Positions 9,095 to 18,579 of a stretch of 64,000 nt of DNA are shown here, one piece after another. A program made the position numbers and the translations under genes. Source of the DNA: Plebeiibacterium marinum (lineage in GTDB: Bacteria; Bacteroidota; Bacteroidia; Bacteroidales; Marinilabiliaceae); NCBI RefSeq assembly GCF_026013615.1, contig NZ_JAPDPI010000016.1, positions 46,659 through 110,658 on the forward strand, given 5' to 3'. The notes under the pieces were generated by a model. That model made no database searches and was not told the origin of the DNA. It saw only the letters and a program-made list of their open reading frames with translations. The first letter of the stretch is position 1. Each line of letters begins with the position of its first letter.

Positions 9095-10093
9095 TTATTT
9101 TGAATCGTATCCCCATTTAAGGTATACAGATCCCCAGGTAAATCCTGCGCCAAAGGCTGCCAATACGATATTGTCGCCTTTTTTAAGTTGTTTTTCCCAT
9201 TCGTACAAACAAAGTGGAATAGTAGCGGATGTTGTATTTCCATACTTCTCAATATTGATCATTACCTGATCTTTTCTGATTCCCATCCTTCTTGCTGTGG
9301 CATCAATAATCCTAAGGTTTGCCTGGTGTGGAACAAGCCAGGTTACCTCATCTGACTCAAGGTTGTTTTTCTCCATAATCTCAACCGCAACATCGGCCAT
9401 GTTCGAAACTGCATGTTTAAACACTGCCTGGCCTTCCTGATAAACCACATGTTCTTTGGCGTCAACGGTTTCGTGTGAAGCAGGTTTTACAGATCCCCCA
9501 GCCTTCATAACAAGATGGTGTCTTCCTATTCCGTTGCTTCGCAAAATGGTGTCCCTTATTCCTATTTCTTCTTCAGTAGGTTCAATTAGTACAGCAGTTG
9601 CTGCGTCACCAAATAAAACACAGGTGGTGCGGTCAGTGTAATCTGTAATCGACGACATTTTTTCGGCACTAACTACAATTACTTTCTTGTGACTGCCTGA
9701 TTGAACATATTTACAAGCAGTGTCCAGTCCGTAAAGAAAGCCTGAACAGGCAGCGTTCATATCAAAGCTCTGTATGTTGTGAATCCCAACTTTGTCGCAA
9801 ATAATTGCTGATGTTCCCGGGAACATGTGGTCTGGTGTAACTGTTGTGCAAATTACTAAATCAATATCTTCCTTTGAAGTTCCTGTTTTTTTCAACAAGT
9901 CCTTAACAGCTTCTGCCCCAAGGTCAGATGCACCTTTGCCTTCGCCTTTAAGTATGCGCCTCTCCTTGATTCCAACCCGAGTCATTATCCATTCGTCAGA
10001 GGTATCAACCATGGAGCTTAGCTCTTCATTTGTCAAGATATAATCGGGTAGATATGCTCCTACACCAGTGATTACAGCGTTAATTTTTTTCAT
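9095..10093 (-). CDS. fabH: beta-ketoacyl-[ACP] synthase III
   Basis: 332 residues from the ATG at 10093 ([12 protein letters not shown]), which fits the family start; a longer frame upstream is rejected. FabH condenses acetyl-CoA (or a branched acyl-CoA) with malonyl-ACP to begin fatty acid synthesis. The catalytic triad is visible: Cys116 in AACSGF, His256 in VPHQANLRI and Asn286 in GNTTSAT. It is the last gene of a yceD-rpmF-fabH set, a common bacterial grouping; plsX, often between rpmF and fabH, is absent. The 198-bp gap before fabH holds its own possible promoter. Confidence 0.96.
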   Translation of the reverse strand: MKKINAVITGVGAYLPDYILTNEELSSMVDTSDEWIMTRVGIKERRILKGEGKGASDLGAEAVKDLLKKTGTSKEDIDLVICTTVTPDHMFPGTSAIICDKVGIHNIQSFDMNAACSGFLYGLDTACKYVQSGSHKKVIVVSAEKMSSITDYTDRTTCVLFGDAATAVLIEPTEEEIGIRDTILRSNGIGRHHLVMKAGGSVKPASHETVDAKEHVVYQEGQAVFKHAVSNMADVAVEIMEKNNLESDEVTWLVPHQANLRIIDATARRMGIRKDQVMINIEKYGNTTSATIPLCLYEWEKQLKKGDNIVLAAFGAGFTWGSVYLKWGYDSK

Positions 10094-10255
10094 GTTAAAT
10101 AATTTCTCGACTGAATTTCGGCAGTCAAATGTTAGAAATAGCAAATGCTTTCCTTTTTGATATAAAAGGACTTAACTACTTTTTTTCTGAAGTTTCAGGC
10201 ATCCCCTTTTCGATTACAAATGCCCTAAAGCAAAATTTGCCCTGCTAATGCAAGG

Positions 10256-10285
10256 CAAATTTAAAAAAAGTACTTTTTAATCAAA
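10256..10285 (-). promoter_or_regulatory. possible internal promoter for fabH
   Basis: On the minus strand TTTG (10285-10282) and TAAATTTG (10263-10256) lie 18 bp apart. Transcription from it would give a leader of about 150 nt containing the inverted repeat TCCTTTT...AAAAGGA. Confidence 0.4.
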
Positions 10286-10291
10286 AAAAAG

Positions 10292-10477
10292 TTATGCTGT
10301 AATTTCTTTTTCAACAGCTAGTTTTCCTCTGTAATAACCACACTCTCCACAAACGGTGTGAAGTTTTACAGCTGAACCACAGTTAGAGCATACTCCTAAT
10401 GCAGGAGCAGTTGCTTTGTAGTGCGTCCTTCTCTTGTCTCTTCTAGTTTTAGAAATCTTTCTTTTAGGATGTGCCAT
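10292..10477 (-). CDS. rpmF: 50S ribosomal protein L32
   Basis: 61 residues starting MAHPKRKISKTRRDKRR, the L32 N-terminal signature. Two CxxC pairs (CSNC and CGEC) form the zinc-binding version of the protein. It is part of the large ribosomal subunit. It lies 15 bp after yceD in the same operon, the usual partner arrangement. Confidence 0.97.
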   Translation of the reverse strand: MAHPKRKISKTRRDKRRTHYKATAPALGVCSNCGSAVKLHTVCGECGYYRGKLAVEKEITA

Positions 10478-10492
10478 TTTATAACAACTTTA

Positions 10493-11035
10493 CTAATTAC
10501 TATTATTATCTTTTAATTTTTTCAGAGCTTCCCACCTGGGGTCAATCTCTTCTTTTGATTCAATATCTTGACCGTGGTTGTCCGAAGAAAACTCTTCGAG
10601 TTTGCTAATCATCTCCGGGTCGCAATCTTCAGGATCCTCATGGACAGATCGTAAAGGCATACTTACCACTATAAATTCATATATCAATTGAGCTACATTA
10701 AACTCGTTTTCTTCATGAGGAAGTATGATGATTTCGTCGCTTGCTTCATCGTACATAATCCCAAACTTAACGTACATCCTTCCCTGGTATGAAACCGGCA
10801 ATGTCATTTTACCCAGGCAATTATCACAAACAGTTTCGGCTTCCCCTTTAATGTTAAAATCGAATTGTAGCATCTGGGATTTTTTATCCATTACCACATC
10901 AACATCAAATGTTCCGACTTCTATTACCGAATTTCCAATTGCTTCGAAAAATGGTTGCTCAATTTTATAGTGAAAATCATGTTTGCCATCCTTTAATCCC
11001 TTAAAGGCTATGTTGTAATCTTTTAGCTTATTCAT
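10493..11035 (-). CDS. yceD: YceD/DUF177 family protein
   Basis: 180 residues. The DUF177 family is linked to 23S rRNA accumulation and is almost always encoded beside rpmF, as here. Visible are a central CDNCLGK motif (a CxxC-type possible metal site), an acidic C-terminal half (HEDPEDCDPEMI) and the C-terminal DPRWEALKKL motif that is typical of the family. The biochemical role in this phylum is not established. A -7 box sits about 23 bp upstream. Confidence 0.9.
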   Translation of the reverse strand: MNKLKDYNIAFKGLKDGKHDFHYKIEQPFFEAIGNSVIEVGTFDVDVVMDKKSQMLQFDFNIKGEAETVCDNCLGKMTLPVSYQGRMYVKFGIMYDEASDEIIILPHEENEFNVAQLIYEFIVVSMPLRSVHEDPEDCDPEMISKLEEFSSDNHGQDIESKEEIDPRWEALKKLKDNNSN

Positions 11036-11057
11036 TTCACCTTATATAAAAACTTTG

Positions 11058-11065
11058 CAAAAGTA
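11058..11065 (-). promoter_or_regulatory. -7 box of the yceD-rpmF operon
   Basis: TACTTTTG on the minus strand (TAnnTTTG), 22 bp before the yceD ATG. Confidence 0.45.
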
Positions 11066-11155
11066 TAAAAATATCTAGTAGTAGAGAAGAAAAATATAAA
11101 ATTTATTTTTGTATTCTCAGTGGAACTTATTTGAGTGTGGTTAACGTGCACTCTG

Positions 11156-12319
11156 TTAGTTGGATACGTGTGTTGGTAGAATGATTCTAAAAGTGGTTTT
11201 TTTAAGAGGTTCAGACTCTTTTACATATATTTTTCCTTTGTGGTATTCCTCAATAATTCTTTTGGTTAATGAAAGTCCAAGTCCCCAGCCTCGTTTTTTG
11301 GTCGTGTAACCAGGATCAAAAACGGTTTTAAAATTCTTGCGGGGGATTCCTTTGCCATTGTCGGATATTTCTATAGCTACAAAAGAATCATGTACTTGTG
11401 ACGAAATGGTAATTGTTCCATAGCCTTTTATGGCATCAATGGCATTCTTTATTAGATTTTCCAATACCCACTCCAAAAGGGTGCTGTTTGCCTCTGTTTT
11501 TATATCGGGTTCAATATCAACATTAAAAATTACTTTGTCTGATGATCTTGTTTTAAGATATTTAACACAATTGTCTATTGTAGAGCTAAGGTTTATACTC
11601 TTCAAAATAGGTTTTGATCCGATTTTAGAAAAACGGTCTGCAATATTCTGAAGTCGCGTAACATCTTTTCTTATTTCGCCAATGGTTTCCGGGTCGTTTA
11701 TTTTTAAGTCGAGGTAATCCACCCATCCCATGAGGGAGGTTATGGGGGTGCCAAGTTGGTGGGCTGTTTCTTTTGACATGCCCACCCATACCTGATTTTG
11801 TTCTGCCTTTCTGGAATTGCTAAACGCCAGATAGGCTATGAATACAAATATAGATACTACTAAAAGCTGTATAACAGGAAACCAGGTAAGTTTAATAAGC
11901 AGAGTTGAAGTTTGATAATACAGGTATTGTTTTTCGTTGTCACCTAAGTCAATCTCAATGTATTTGCCTTCCGATTTTAACTCCTGGAGTTTGTTTTTCA
12001 GGTATGTTTCATCGTTTTTTTTAGGAACAGTCAGATTCCTGTGGTGGAGAATATTGTTTGCATTGTCAGTAAGGATTACAGGGACTGTAGTGTTGTTTTT
12101 TAAGACCTCCAGAGTCAGACCTATAGAATTGTCGTTGTTGCCGGGTTTAACCAATTGCCTTGTAGCTTCAGCCCAGAGTTCTACCTTTTTTCGCTCTTCA
12201 GCTTTGAGCTCATCAACTAAAGATTTTGTGTAAATGGAAGAAAATGCCCCAATTATTACCGCTCCAAGTAAAATAATGAGTTTATATCTTTTTTTATAGG
12301 TGTAATAATTTTTTGTCAT
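11156..12319 (-). CDS. membrane sensor histidine kinase
   Basis: 387 residues. One transmembrane helix lies near residues 12-30, followed by a periplasmic sensor of about 110 residues, a second helix near 144-165, a phosphoacceptor segment KETAHQLGTPITSL with His187, and a HATPase domain with N (NLIKNAIDAI), G1 (DNGKGIP) and G2 (GWGLGLSL) boxes. The KETAHQLGTP box is common in Bacteroidota kinases. No response regulator lies beside it, so its partner is elsewhere. It is 84 bp downstream of a hybrid kinase gene on the same strand and may be co-transcribed. The signal is unknown. Confidence 0.9.
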   Translation of the reverse strand: MTKNYYTYKKRYKLIILLGAVIIGAFSSIYTKSLVDELKAEERKKVELWAEATRQLVKPGNNDNSIGLTLEVLKNNTTVPVILTDNANNILHHRNLTVPKKNDETYLKNKLQELKSEGKYIEIDLGDNEKQYLYYQTSTLLIKLTWFPVIQLLVVSIFVFIAYLAFSNSRKAEQNQVWVGMSKETAHQLGTPITSLMGWVDYLDLKINDPETIGEIRKDVTRLQNIADRFSKIGSKPILKSINLSSTIDNCVKYLKTRSSDKVIFNVDIEPDIKTEANSTLLEWVLENLIKNAIDAIKGYGTITISSQVHDSFVAIEISDNGKGIPRKNFKTVFDPGYTTKKRGWGLGLSLTKRIIEEYHKGKIYVKESEPLKKTTFRIILPTHVSN

Positions 12320-12403
12320 ATCAGATTGTGTAGTTAAACCTCTATAACGGGAAATGCTGGCTTATTATTGTCTGTTGGAATTGTGTGTAAAACAATTGTT
12401 TGG

Positions 12404-15202
12404 TTATTGGGAGCAGTATTTGATTATCATACGCGTTATTTCCTCTTTTTTTGCCGGTTTGGCAATAAAGTCATCCATACCCGATAAAAAGGCCTTTTGC
12501 TTTTGAGTGTCATCGTTATTGGCCGTCATTGCAATCACCGGGCAGTTTTCGTCATAGCATTTTAATTCTTTTGTTGCATCAAAACCATCCAGTTCCGGCA
12601 TTGACAGGTCCATAAATATGATGTGGTATTTGTTTTCTTTGAATTTAGCGACAGCTTCTTTTCCATTATTGGCAAGATCAATTTCATAGCCAATTTTTCT
12701 AAATAGGTTTTGGGCGACTTTTTGGTTAAACAGGTTGTCTTCAGCCACCAATATGCGAATATCGTTTGGAACCACCTTCCCAACTGTATTTATCGGAAAT
12801 TTCACTGATTTAAAGTGTTTCAACAGCAGGTTTTGGAAAGTATGCAAACGAATAGGTTTCCTTAAATAAGCATCAGCACCCAGTTTTTTAGCCAGATTAT
12901 TGTTCATAGCTTCAAAATCTGAGCTTTGGAGCGCAATGGTGTAATTTTTATACAGATTGTGACTGTATAGTTGTTGTAAAAAATCTATGCCTCTGAAGTC
13001 TGGTCGGTGGTCAATTATAATGAGTTGGGTATTGTTTCTGTTTTTTAGCAACTGTATGGTTTCCTGGGAGGGTGCCATAATTCTGTAATTGATACCCAAT
13101 GCCATAATGTTTTTAACGATGTTTTGTACATGCAGCGATTCGTCCGTTATGATAAGGGCATTAATTTGTGTGTACGATAAAATATATGAGTAGTCGAGAT
13201 CTTTTACTTTGTGCTGGCTACTGTAAGGAATCGAAAAGATAAACTCTGCTCCGGGATATTCGACTGAAGTGGAGATTGACGAAGGGCTGTTTGCCCATAT
13301 TTCACCTCCCAAAAGTTTTACCAGGTTTTTCGAGATGGAGGTGCCAAGGCCGGTACCTCCAAATTTCCTCGTAGTACTTCCATCTTCCTGGGCAAATGGA
13401 TTGAATATTATTTGAAGCTTCTCCTTGCGGATGCCAATTCCTGTGTCCGAAATCTTAAACTGTAAGGCTGAGCCACCGTTTAAGGATGTGGTTTCCGAAA
13501 TATGAAGGTGCACTTTCCCTGAAGGTGTGAATTTTATGGCGTTGCTGATCAGGTTGTTTAATATCTGTCTAAATCTCAGTGGGTCTGTGTTGAAATCGTT
13601 AGGGAGTTGTACTGTTGTATCCCATGTTAATTCAATCGACCTGGCTTCTGCGAGTTTGGCGAAGTCTTTTATGGAGGCTTCAATCTCATTTTCGAGGTTA
13701 ACAGGGATGGTTTCTATTTCCAGTTTTCCTGATTGGATCTTGGAAAAATCAAGTATGTCGTTAATTAAGCCAAGCAATGTGTCTGCCGATCTTTTTACCA
13801 CACTCAACATTTCTTTATCAGTTTGGTTTGGAGACTGAGTTGTAAGTAGCATATCGGTCATTCCGATAATGGCATTGAGTGGTGTTCTTAACTCGTGACT
13901 TATGTTGGCGATGAATCTTGTTTGGGCAATCTGGTCCTTGTCGTTTAGTGCTAGTTGTTCAAAAGGCGTGATCTCTATGTATGTAATAATAAAATACTTT
14001 TTGTTTTGATTGTAAAATGGTATTTTTTCAGTTAGGATAACCTGTTTGTGTGGAGTGTTGTCGTTAAAAACGTATTTCTTTGACGACATTGAGATGTCAG
14101 ACCTGATGATCGTCCTTTTCTTTTCAAATATGATTTTTTCATTGGCCACTTCATCGAGTAATATTTCTTCATTATCGCATTCAAATATTTTTAAAGCAGC
14201 CTTGTTTACTAATTTTACTTTTTCTTCATAATCAACCATTACAATGCCAACCGGGGCAAAGTATAGTATTTTTCGAAGGGCATCTTCTGATTGGGCAAGC
14301 CGTTCTTTTGACTCTTTTTGTTTTTGCGAATATTGTGTAAATGCGTATATAATAAATAAAATTATAATAAGGCTGATAAGAGCAATAATGGAGGAGTTTT
14401 TAAGGATTGAATATGTAATTGGTTTTATTGGCAGGGAAAATGCTATGATAAGATCCTGGGTTGTGAACTTTAGTTTTTGGCATACGGTTAGTGTTTTTGT
14501 TTTTATGTTGTTGATGTGCAGGTGGTGGATTACTTGATTGCCCGAATCAGATAGTGCTGTTTGTGTATCCTTTGCCAGATCGTCAATCTCTAATTCCGGA
14601 ATTGTTGAGAACAGTAAATGGTAATCCGTATCTGCAATCCATTGAAATTGATGGCCTTTTATGTTAAAGCCTTTAAATATTTCAGCATAATACAATTGGA
14701 GGTTGAAATTATACACAAGGTATCCATATATGTGGGTATTGTTATATAGGGGTTGGCTAATGCTAAAGGTGTTTGATTTTTGGTCGAAACTAATTGTGCG
14801 TTTAAACTCTTCTTTTCTATAGCCATTGCTGAATTTTGTAATGAGAGAATTGTTGGGGCCTTTTTTTATGCTGTAACAATTCCCTTTGGTATCATATATG
14901 GATAAGTTTTTTATTGTTGAGGTATATCGGTTAAAAATGAGTTCAATCCTTTCTTTAATATGAGAACAATGTAAGCTATGCGAAAAGAGCTGTGTCAGGC
15001 CATCTTCATTAAATAGCATCGTGGCATTGGATTCAATCTCAGTTAAAAGGTCTTTGCTTTCTTTTTTGCAGGCATTTAGCTGTTTGGTCAGGATTGTTTT
15101 TTGGGTGTCAATTTGCCACAGGTATGTATCGCGATAATAATATATATTGCAAATAATTAAAAATGCAATGCTCGATATAGCAATGGCAATTGGTTTCTTC
15201 AT
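12404..15202 (-). CDS. hybrid sensor histidine kinase with two receiver domains
   Basis: 932 residues from the ATG at 15202 (a TTG six codons earlier is less likely). Order: N-terminal transmembrane helix (about 5-20), extracytoplasmic sensor of about 240 residues, second helix (about 270-290), PAS-like domain, HisKA with His436 in ISHELRTPLNAI, HATPase ending GGTGLGTSISKNLV, a divergent receiver-like domain, and a canonical C-terminal receiver with Asp865 in FMDLSMPELDGF. In the first receiver the phosphorylation site is altered (LIIIDHRPDFRG), so it may be a pseudo-receiver. There is no DNA-binding output. It lies 36 bp after rsgA on the same strand. Confidence 0.9.
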   Translation of the reverse strand: MKKPIAIAISSIAFLIICNIYYYRDTYLWQIDTQKTILTKQLNACKKESKDLLTEIESNATMLFNEDGLTQLFSHSLHCSHIKERIELIFNRYTSTIKNLSIYDTKGNCYSIKKGPNNSLITKFSNGYRKEEFKRTISFDQKSNTFSISQPLYNNTHIYGYLVYNFNLQLYYAEIFKGFNIKGHQFQWIADTDYHLLFSTIPELEIDDLAKDTQTALSDSGNQVIHHLHINNIKTKTLTVCQKLKFTTQDLIIAFSLPIKPITYSILKNSSIIALISLIIILFIIYAFTQYSQKQKESKERLAQSEDALRKILYFAPVGIVMVDYEEKVKLVNKAALKIFECDNEEILLDEVANEKIIFEKKRTIIRSDISMSSKKYVFNDNTPHKQVILTEKIPFYNQNKKYFIITYIEITPFEQLALNDKDQIAQTRFIANISHELRTPLNAIIGMTDMLLTTQSPNQTDKEMLSVVKRSADTLLGLINDILDFSKIQSGKLEIETIPVNLENEIEASIKDFAKLAEARSIELTWDTTVQLPNDFNTDPLRFRQILNNLISNAIKFTPSGKVHLHISETTSLNGGSALQFKISDTGIGIRKEKLQIIFNPFAQEDGSTTRKFGGTGLGTSISKNLVKLLGGEIWANSPSSISTSVEYPGAEFIFSIPYSSQHKVKDLDYSYILSYTQINALIITDESLHVQNIVKNIMALGINYRIMAPSQETIQLLKNRNNTQLIIIDHRPDFRGIDFLQQLYSHNLYKNYTIALQSSDFEAMNNNLAKKLGADAYLRKPIRLHTFQNLLLKHFKSVKFPINTVGKVVPNDIRILVAEDNLFNQKVAQNLFRKIGYEIDLANNGKEAVAKFKENKYHIIFMDLSMPELDGFDATKELKCYDENCPVIAMTANNDDTQKQKAFLSGMDDFIAKPAKKEEITRMIIKYCSQ

Positions 15203-15238
15203 AATGAAAATAATACGCAATAAAGCACAGAAGATTAG

Positions 15239-16165
15239 TTATCTGTATTTCTCCTGTTTGGTTTCGAAAATACTTAAGTAACTCTGATATCTGGAAAGAG
15301 CAATTGCTTCATCTTCAACAGCCTGCTTTACTGCACAGCCCGGTTCGTGGGTATGGGTGCAGTTGCTATACTGGCAGTTGTGAGAGTGTTCAAAAAACTC
15401 CTTAAAATAATGGTATAATTCTTCTTTTTCAATATCTATTAATCCATAGCCTCTGATACCTGGCGTGTCAATTATATAACCGCCAAAATTGAGTTGGTGC
15501 ATTTCGGCAAATGTAGTAGTATGTTTGCCGCTTTGGTGTATATCTGAAATTTCGGCAACTTTTAAATTTAAACCGGGTTGTATCCTGTTGATCAACGTGG
15601 ATTTTCCAACACCAGAATGGCCGGAGATAACACTTACTTTATCTTTTAAAAGTTCTACTATTATACTTAGGTCATCATGCATTTTTGCTGAAATGGTATA
15701 GGTTTGGTAACCAATATTTTCGTATATACTGCGCATTTCGCTCAGGGCGTACAGGTGTTTTTGATCATACCGGTCTACCTTGTTGAATATTATTTTTACA
15801 GGTATCCTGTATGCTTCGGCTGATGCCAAAAAGCGATCGATAAACACGGGGGTGGTTATGGGATAATTAATGGTTACCAGTAAAAGAGCCTGATCAATGT
15901 TTGAAGCAATAATGTGTGTTTGTTTAGAAAGGTTTGAGGCCTTCCTGATAATATAGTTTTTTCTTTCCTTTATTTCGCATATAACACCTATTCCCTCATT
16001 TTCCTCCATTGAAAAAGAAACCTGATCGCCTACAGCAATGGGATTGGTGCTCTTAATGTCGTTTAAACGTAACTTTCCTTTTATAGTACAATTAACATCT
16101 TCCCCTTGAGGGGTTTTAACCAGGTAGCGGCTTCCTGTTGATTTAAATACAATACCTGTTTTCAA
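15239..16165 (-). CDS. rsgA: ribosome small subunit GTPase RsgA, TTG start
   Basis: About 308 residues. RsgA is a circularly permuted GTPase that helps late 30S maturation. Visible in order are an N-terminal OB-fold, G4 (FNKVD), G1 (GHSGVGKST), G3 (DTPGIRGYG) and a C-terminal zinc finger (CQYSNCTHTHEPGC). The start is TTG at 16165: the conserved first residues KTGIVFKSTG follow it directly, and an in-frame TAA 15 bases upstream excludes an ATG. A TTG start implies modest translation. The gene faces a 342-bp divergent region. Confidence 0.93.
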   Translation of the reverse strand: MKTGIVFKSTGSRYLVKTPQGEDVNCTIKGKLRLNDIKSTNPIAVGDQVSFSMEENEGIGVICEIKERKNYIIRKASNLSKQTHIIASNIDQALLLVTINYPITTPVFIDRFLASAEAYRIPVKIIFNKVDRYDQKHLYALSEMRSIYENIGYQTYTISAKMHDDLSIIVELLKDKVSVISGHSGVGKSTLINRIQPGLNLKVAEISDIHQSGKHTTTFAEMHQLNFGGYIIDTPGIRGYGLIDIEKEELYHYFKEFFEHSHNCQYSNCTHTHEPGCAVKQAVEDEAIALSRYQSYLSIFETKQEKYR

Positions 16166-16394
16166 GTCTAAAAATATTTATTCGATGAGTGTTGTGAAAA
16201 TTGGCTATAAAAATGTAAAAAAAACACGACAGTTTACAAGAGTTTTCTCTAAAAAAGTAAATTATTTTCCTGTTTGTTGCTTTTCTTTCTAAATTTGAGA
16301 GAATGGTCAATTCCTTTTGCCCTGGTGCTAAAATGGAAGATAAAAAATGTAGCTTTATGGTGATAAAGTGCCAAAATAAATAATGTTTAAACTA

Positions 16395-16451
16395 ATGAAA
16401 CGAGCCATGAGAAAATTTTCTCTCCCAGGGATGGCACTATAGGCGAGTTCC
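16395..16451 (+). repeat. structured intergenic element, copy A
   Basis: It begins ATGAAACGAG and ends GGCGAGTTCC. The first 21 bases match copy B (38536) at 19 positions, and both copies share TTCTC, GGGATGG and GGCGAGTT in the same order. The copy can fold: GCCAT (16404-16408) pairs with ATGGC (16431-16435), enclosing a GAGAAAATTTTCTC hairpin (16409-16422). Function is unknown; a small RNA motif or a miniature repeat are both possible. Confidence 0.5.
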
Positions 16452-16454
16452 CTG

Positions 16455-16487
16455 TTTGCACACACGGACAGGCATCGAATACCTTTG
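16455..16487 (+). promoter_or_regulatory. promoter of the Lol-like export cluster
   Basis: TTTG (16455-16458), a 21-bp gap and TACCTTTG (16480-16487) match the Bacteroidota consensus closely. The ATG follows 20 bp later. Confidence 0.65.
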
Positions 16488-16507
16488 GAAATAAAAATTA
16501 TAATGAG

Positions 16508-17281
16508 ATGAAATTTAATTTTTCTTTAAGATGGAGAGTGGGTGTATTGTTATTTGTTGTTGTGACTTGCAGCGGAGGGGCTCTTGTGGCACAGGTTACA
16601 GCACGTGATATCATAGATCGTGCAAATGAATTGCTTAGGGGTAAGACCAGTTATACTGAAATGGAAATGAAAGTGGTAAGGACTAAATGGGAACGGACAC
16701 TGAAATTTAAAGGTTGGAGTAAAGGTGTTGATTATTCCATGATCTATATAACTTTTCCGGCCAGAGAAAAAGGACAAGTGTTTTTAAAAAGGCAAAAAGA
16801 TATGTGGAACTACCTTCCGGATATAGATAAAATGATCAAGATACCTCCAAGCATGATGATGCAATCATGGATGGGTTCGGATATGACCAATGATGACCTG
16901 GTAAAAGGGGCTTCGATAGTAGAGGATTACATTCACAACATAATAGGAGAGGAAGAGAAAAATGGATATGATTGTTGGATAATTGAATTGATCCCAAAGG
17001 AAGATGCAGTAGTAGTATGGGGAAAGATTGTTTGCTGGATTACCCAAGAAGGATATATGACCCTGAGGAATGAATATTATGACGAGGATGGATTTTTAAT
17101 AAATACGGAATCACTATCAAAAATCAAAAATATAGGAGATAGGGTAATGCCAACATTTTTTGAGATCGTTCCTGAGGATAAAAAAGGACAGAAAACCACC
17201 ATGGAATTCACTAATGTAGAATTTGATATGCCTTTAGATGATGATTTTTTCTCGGTTAAAAATATGAAACGAATTAAATAG
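16508..17281 (+). CDS. LolA-like outer-membrane lipoprotein-sorting protein
   Basis: 257 residues. A signal peptide (about residues 1-29, ending in ALVAQ) precedes a domain typical of the family annotated as outer membrane lipoprotein-sorting protein (PF17131-type): residues such as SYTEMEMKV, KGWSKGVDYS and FLKRQKDMWNYLPDIDKMIKIPP are characteristic. Members are periplasmic LolA-fold carriers of lipid or lipoprotein, often encoded with RND/MMPL or FtsX-type exporters. It is the first gene of a five-gene cluster; the next gene starts 5 bp after its stop. The actual cargo is unknown. Confidence 0.85.
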   Translation: MKFNFSLRWRVGVLLFVVVTCSGGALVAQVTARDIIDRANELLRGKTSYTEMEMKVVRTKWERTLKFKGWSKGVDYSMIYITFPAREKGQVFLKRQKDMWNYLPDIDKMIKIPPSMMMQSWMGSDMTNDDLVKGASIVEDYIHNIIGEEEKNGYDCWIIELIPKEDAVVVWGKIVCWITQEGYMTLRNEYYDEDGFLINTESLSKIKNIGDRVMPTFFEIVPEDKKGQKTTMEFTNVEFDMPLDDDFFSVKNMKRIK

Positions 17282-17286
17282 GGGGG

Positions 17287-18504
17287 ATGAGGTTGTTTGT
17301 TATTGCCTGGCGAAATTTATGGAGAAATAAGAAGCGTACACTTATTACGGTTTCCTCTGTGTTTTTTGGAGTTATTTTGTGTTCCCTGATGGGATCGATG
17401 CAAGAAGGTTCGTATAATAGCATGATTTCGAATCTTGTCAATTTCTATTCCGGTTATATTCAGCTTCATAATGAGGATTACTGGGAAGATAAAAGCATCA
17501 ATAATTCCTTTTTTGAAAGTGATTCCCTTGTAAATAAGGTAATGGCAGTTGATGGTATTGACTATATAATACCCCGTTTGGAGAGTTTTGCTTTACTGTC
17601 TGGTGGAGAACATACAAAAGGGGCCATGGTTATGGGGGTGCATCTGGAGAAAGAAAATGCATTGACTTCAATTGCAGGTAAAATTATTGAAGGAGCGTTC
17701 CTGTCTGGTGATGATGAGGGGGTGTTGATAGGTTTCCGGTTGGCCGAAAAGTTACAGGTGGGAGTCGGGGATACGGTCGTTTTGTTCGGACAGGGGTATC
17801 ATGGTATTACAGCTGCGGGCAAATACCCCGTAAGAGGTTTGTTTAAATTGCCAAATCCAAACCTGAATAGGCGGTTAGTATATATGGAGCTAAAAAAGGC
17901 GCAGGAGTTTTATGGTGCAGAAAGATTGCTGACTTCATATGTAATGGTTGTAAAGGATAATAAGATAATGAAAAGAGTGTTGCCCGTTTTGAAAAACAAC
18001 ATCTCTAAACCTTATAAAATTAGAAGTTGGGTAGAGATGTTTCCTAATATGATTCAGCAAATAGAAAGCGACAGGTCTTCTGCTTTGGTAATGAAAGGGG
18101 TGCTTTATATTGTTATCATGTTTGGTATACTGGGTACGGTAATGATGATGGTTACTGAGCGAAGAAGGGAGTTTGGTGTGATGATGGCGGTTGGAATGCT
18201 AAAGTATAAGTTGGCAATTACAGTTTTTTATGAAACTCTTTTTATGGGAATGCTGGGAGTGGTTTCAGGATTGTTAGGCAGCTTGCCGGTTGTCGGTTAT
18301 TTTTATCATAACCCAATTCCGCTAACGGGTAAGGTGGCCGAATGGATGGCCGACCTCGGTTTTGAGCCTTATATGTTTTTTTCATGGGAGGCAGGTGTTT
18401 TTATAAATCAAATGGTTGCTGTTTTTTTGATAACAATAATTGTTTCTGTTTTTCCGTTTGTGCGTATCATGAAAATGAGTGGTGTAAATGCATTAAAAGG
18501 GTAA
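17287..18504 (+). CDS. FtsX/LolE-type ABC transporter permease
   Basis: 405 residues with the MacB/LolCE architecture: an N-terminal helix after the WRNLWRNKKRTLIT motif (about 8-40), a large periplasmic domain (to about 270) and three C-terminal helices around the FtsX domain (VTERRREFGVMMAVGM). The family couples ATP hydrolysis to extraction or release of lipoproteins or substrates across the envelope. It lies 5 bp after the LolA-like gene and 75 bp before a second permease. Confidence 0.88.
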   Translation: MRLFVIAWRNLWRNKKRTLITVSSVFFGVILCSLMGSMQEGSYNSMISNLVNFYSGYIQLHNEDYWEDKSINNSFFESDSLVNKVMAVDGIDYIIPRLESFALLSGGEHTKGAMVMGVHLEKENALTSIAGKIIEGAFLSGDDEGVLIGFRLAEKLQVGVGDTVVLFGQGYHGITAAGKYPVRGLFKLPNPNLNRRLVYMELKKAQEFYGAERLLTSYVMVVKDNKIMKRVLPVLKNNISKPYKIRSWVEMFPNMIQQIESDRSSALVMKGVLYIVIMFGILGTVMMMVTERRREFGVMMAVGMLKYKLAITVFYETLFMGMLGVVSGLLGSLPVVGYFYHNPIPLTGKVAEWMADLGFEPYMFFSWEAGVFINQMVAVFLITIIVSVFPFVRIMKMSGVNALKG

Positions 18505-18579
18505 TGTGGATTGGCTTAACATATTCAGGTAATATATAAATGGTGTTTGGGTTTAGTATCTGGTATTAAATAATAGTCT

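Larger units (their letters stand above)
16166..16507. other. divergent intergenic region, rsgA / export cluster
   Basis: No gene is seen. The region carries a TAAATTTG box at 16290-16297 (+), one copy of a structured repeat at 16395-16451, and a well-formed promoter at 16455-16487 for the gene at 16508. Confidence 0.6.

Noticed and set aside
16395-16451. Resemblance of the structured element to a group II intron domain 5 or a known riboswitch
   Set aside because: The GAGCC opening and hairpin look superficially similar, but the conserved AGC/GUUC catalytic bases, bulge and 34-nt length of domain 5 do not match, and no intron or reverse transcriptase is near. I could not match a fluoride, c-di-GMP, SAM, TPP or FMN core.
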